Source: Actinomycetota bacterium
GTDB lineage: Bacteria; Actinomycetota; Thermoleophilia; Solirubrobacterales; Solirubrobacteraceae
Assembly: GCA_019348575.1 (NCBI GenBank)
Contig: JAHWJE010000067.1
Coordinates: 1-7,436 of the forward strand
Length of the DNA: 7,436 bases
Direction: 5' to 3'
A program made the position numbers and the translations under genes. Position 1 is the first letter of the stretch. Each line of letters opens with the position of its first letter. The notes beneath the pieces are model-generated. The model saw nothing but the letters and a program-made list of their open reading frames with translations. It searched no databases and was not told where the DNA came from. Of the stretch, positions 6,639-7,436 are shown piece after piece.

Positions 6639-6677
6639 TCTCAAAGATCGGCCGGACGCCAGCCCATACCGTCTAGG

Positions 6678-7430
6678 TCAGAGCACGCCGGGCGTGAACT
6701 GCACGGCGTGGCAGATCACGCCGTCGCCGATGTCGAGCTCGAGCACGCCGGCGCTGTGGCGCTCGTGCTCGACGAGCGGGTAGCAGCCCGGATGGGGGAC
6801 CGCGATCGCGCGGCCGTTGGCGCGCACCACCCCGGAGCTCTCGGCGCGCGGCTCGAGCACGCCCCAGACCGCGCCCGCCTCGTACGGACCCGACCACGCG
6901 CCCGGCTGCTCGGGTGTCGGCTGGCCGACGGGCGCGCCCGGCACGTCCTCCGGGCGCAGCGGCGCGAGCGGCTCGGGCGCGATCTCCAGCAGCTCGCAGA
7001 TCTCGGCCTGCGTCTCGTCGTAGGCGCCCTCGCCGTAGTGCATCGAGTACAGCCGCAGCCGGCGGTCGAACAGGTAGCGCGCGGGCCACGCCTCGTTCTC
7101 GTACTCCTGCCAGAGCTTGAACTCCGTGTCGAGCAGGACCGGGTGCTCGATCTTCAGCCGCTGCACCGCGGCGCGCACCTGCGCGGGGTCCTGCGACGGC
7201 GGGTAGGCGCCTGCATGGACGGAGACGACACGCAGCCCGGCGGCGGCGTAGCGCTCGTGCCACCCCCGGATGTAGCCCAGCGTCCGCAGCGAATTGGAGC
7301 GGCAGAAGTCCCAGAACTCGATCAGCAGCGGGCGACCGACCTGCTGGTCGAGTCGCAGCATCGCGACGTTCACCCACTCCGCGCCGGCGGGGAAGAACGG
7401 CGCGCTGATCCTGCCGGGCGGCGCTCGCAC
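6678..7430 (-). CDS. Thioredoxin-fold (redoxin/DipZ C-terminal-like) protein lacking the CxxC motif
   Basis: A 250-residue protein from GTG 7430 to TGA 6680-6678. The frame is open to the window edge, so the true start may lie upstream; GTG is plausible because the domain begins soon after it. It has the layout of the thioredoxin-like part of DipZ/TlpA-type proteins: EWVNV, RPLLIEFWDF, LRTLGYIRGWHERYAAAGLRVVSVHAG, VQRLKIEHPVLLDTEFKLWQEYENEAWPARYLFD and YGEGAYDETQAEICELL. A C-terminal beta-rich extension follows (GPYEAGAVWG to CHAVQFTPGVL), as in DipZ relatives. In the family pattern FWTYTCINCxRTL the CxxC aligns with R44-S45-N46-S47 here. The only nearby cysteine is C43, one position earlier. 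It therefore lacks the dithiol for ordinary disulfide exchange and may act through one cysteine or as a non-redox scaffold. No signal peptide or membrane segment is visible. The C terminus looks native, so the IS lies just beyond the gene. Confidence 0.85.
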   Translation of the reverse strand: MRAPPGRISAPFFPAGAEWVNVAMLRLDQQVGRPLLIEFWDFCRSNSLRTLGYIRGWHERYAAAGLRVVSVHAGAYPPSQDPAQVRAAVQRLKIEHPVLLDTEFKLWQEYENEAWPARYLFDRRLRLYSMHYGEGAYDETQAEICELLEIAPEPLAPLRPEDVPGAPVGQPTPEQPGAWSGPYEAGAVWGVLEPRAESSGVVRANGRAIAVPHPGCYPLVEHERHSAGVLELDIGDGVICHAVQFTPGVL

Positions 7431-7436
7431 GGCCGA

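Larger units (their letters stand above)
5701..6677 (-). mobile_element. Partial IS110-family insertion sequence (transposase 5' end retained, 3' end lost)
   Basis: The element consists of the transposase pseudogene plus a non-coding leader of at most 100 bases between the transposase ATG and the stop codon of the upstream redoxin-like gene. IS110 elements lack classical terminal inverted repeats and usually make no target duplication, so the outer end cannot be fixed by eye; 6677 is an upper limit. The other end, which would include the transposase C terminus and distal non-coding end, is missing at about 5700-5714, where MFS sequence begins. IS110 elements use a structured bridge RNA encoded in a non-coding end. 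The short leader leaves little room for a full-length one of the IS621 kind. If this is an IS1111-subgroup member, with its RNA at the distal end, that RNA is lost. Confidence 0.75.

Noticed and set aside
1..7436. CRISPR array, tRNA, rRNA or integron attC sites
   Set aside because: I found no regularly spaced direct repeats, no cloverleaf or rRNA-like sequence, and no integrase or paired attC-like core sites despite the gene-fragment mosaic.

Overview
The window is very GC-rich and densely coding, with short or overlapping gene boundaries and GTG as well as ATG starts. Codon use and protein style suggest a high-GC actinobacterium. The left part and the redoxin-like gene resemble what I recall from soil Thermoleophilia/Solirubrobacterales, but I cannot prove that placement from the sequence alone.

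Positions 2-4724 look like the edge of a cell-surface polysaccharide cluster. A 5'-truncated glutamine-dependent asparagine synthase-like amidotransferase (asnB type) overlaps a GT-B family 4 glycosyltransferase by 4 bases (+ strand). These run convergently, with no spacer, into two class I SAM-dependent methyltransferases on the - strand. The first methyltransferase has an N-terminal zinc-ribbon-like segment, and the two are 14 bases apart. The likely shared task is to assemble and decorate a glycan by amidation, glycosyl transfer and methylation; substrates cannot be read from sequence.

Positions 4748-6677 are a mosaic of broken genes. A second family 4 glycosyltransferase starts normally 23 bases from the divergent methyltransferase, but stops resembling a glycosyltransferase after its N-terminal domain. 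It continues in frame into the middle of an IspF (MEcPP synthase) gene of actinomycete style, then into about 42 residues of an MFS transporter (TM2, motif A, start of TM3). It then runs antisense into an IS110-family transposase cut at its C-terminal end. The two in-frame joins sit on short words plausibly shared by both partners, and a 10-base palindrome lies on the first. This could be real rearrangement next to an insertion sequence, or a chimeric metagenome assembly; the sequence alone cannot decide.

The 5' end of the IS110 element is intact. All four DEDD residues and the SSG serine motif of the transposase are visible. The leader before its ATG can fold into a long nested hairpin whose 3' arm contains most of the Shine-Dalgarno sequence. 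It may be a translational control element, or part of a bridge-RNA-like structure.

Positions 6678-7430 (- strand) encode a thioredoxin-fold protein like the DipZ C-terminal region, in which the catalytic CxxC is replaced by RSNS. I saw no tRNA, rRNA, CRISPR array or convincing intrinsic terminator.
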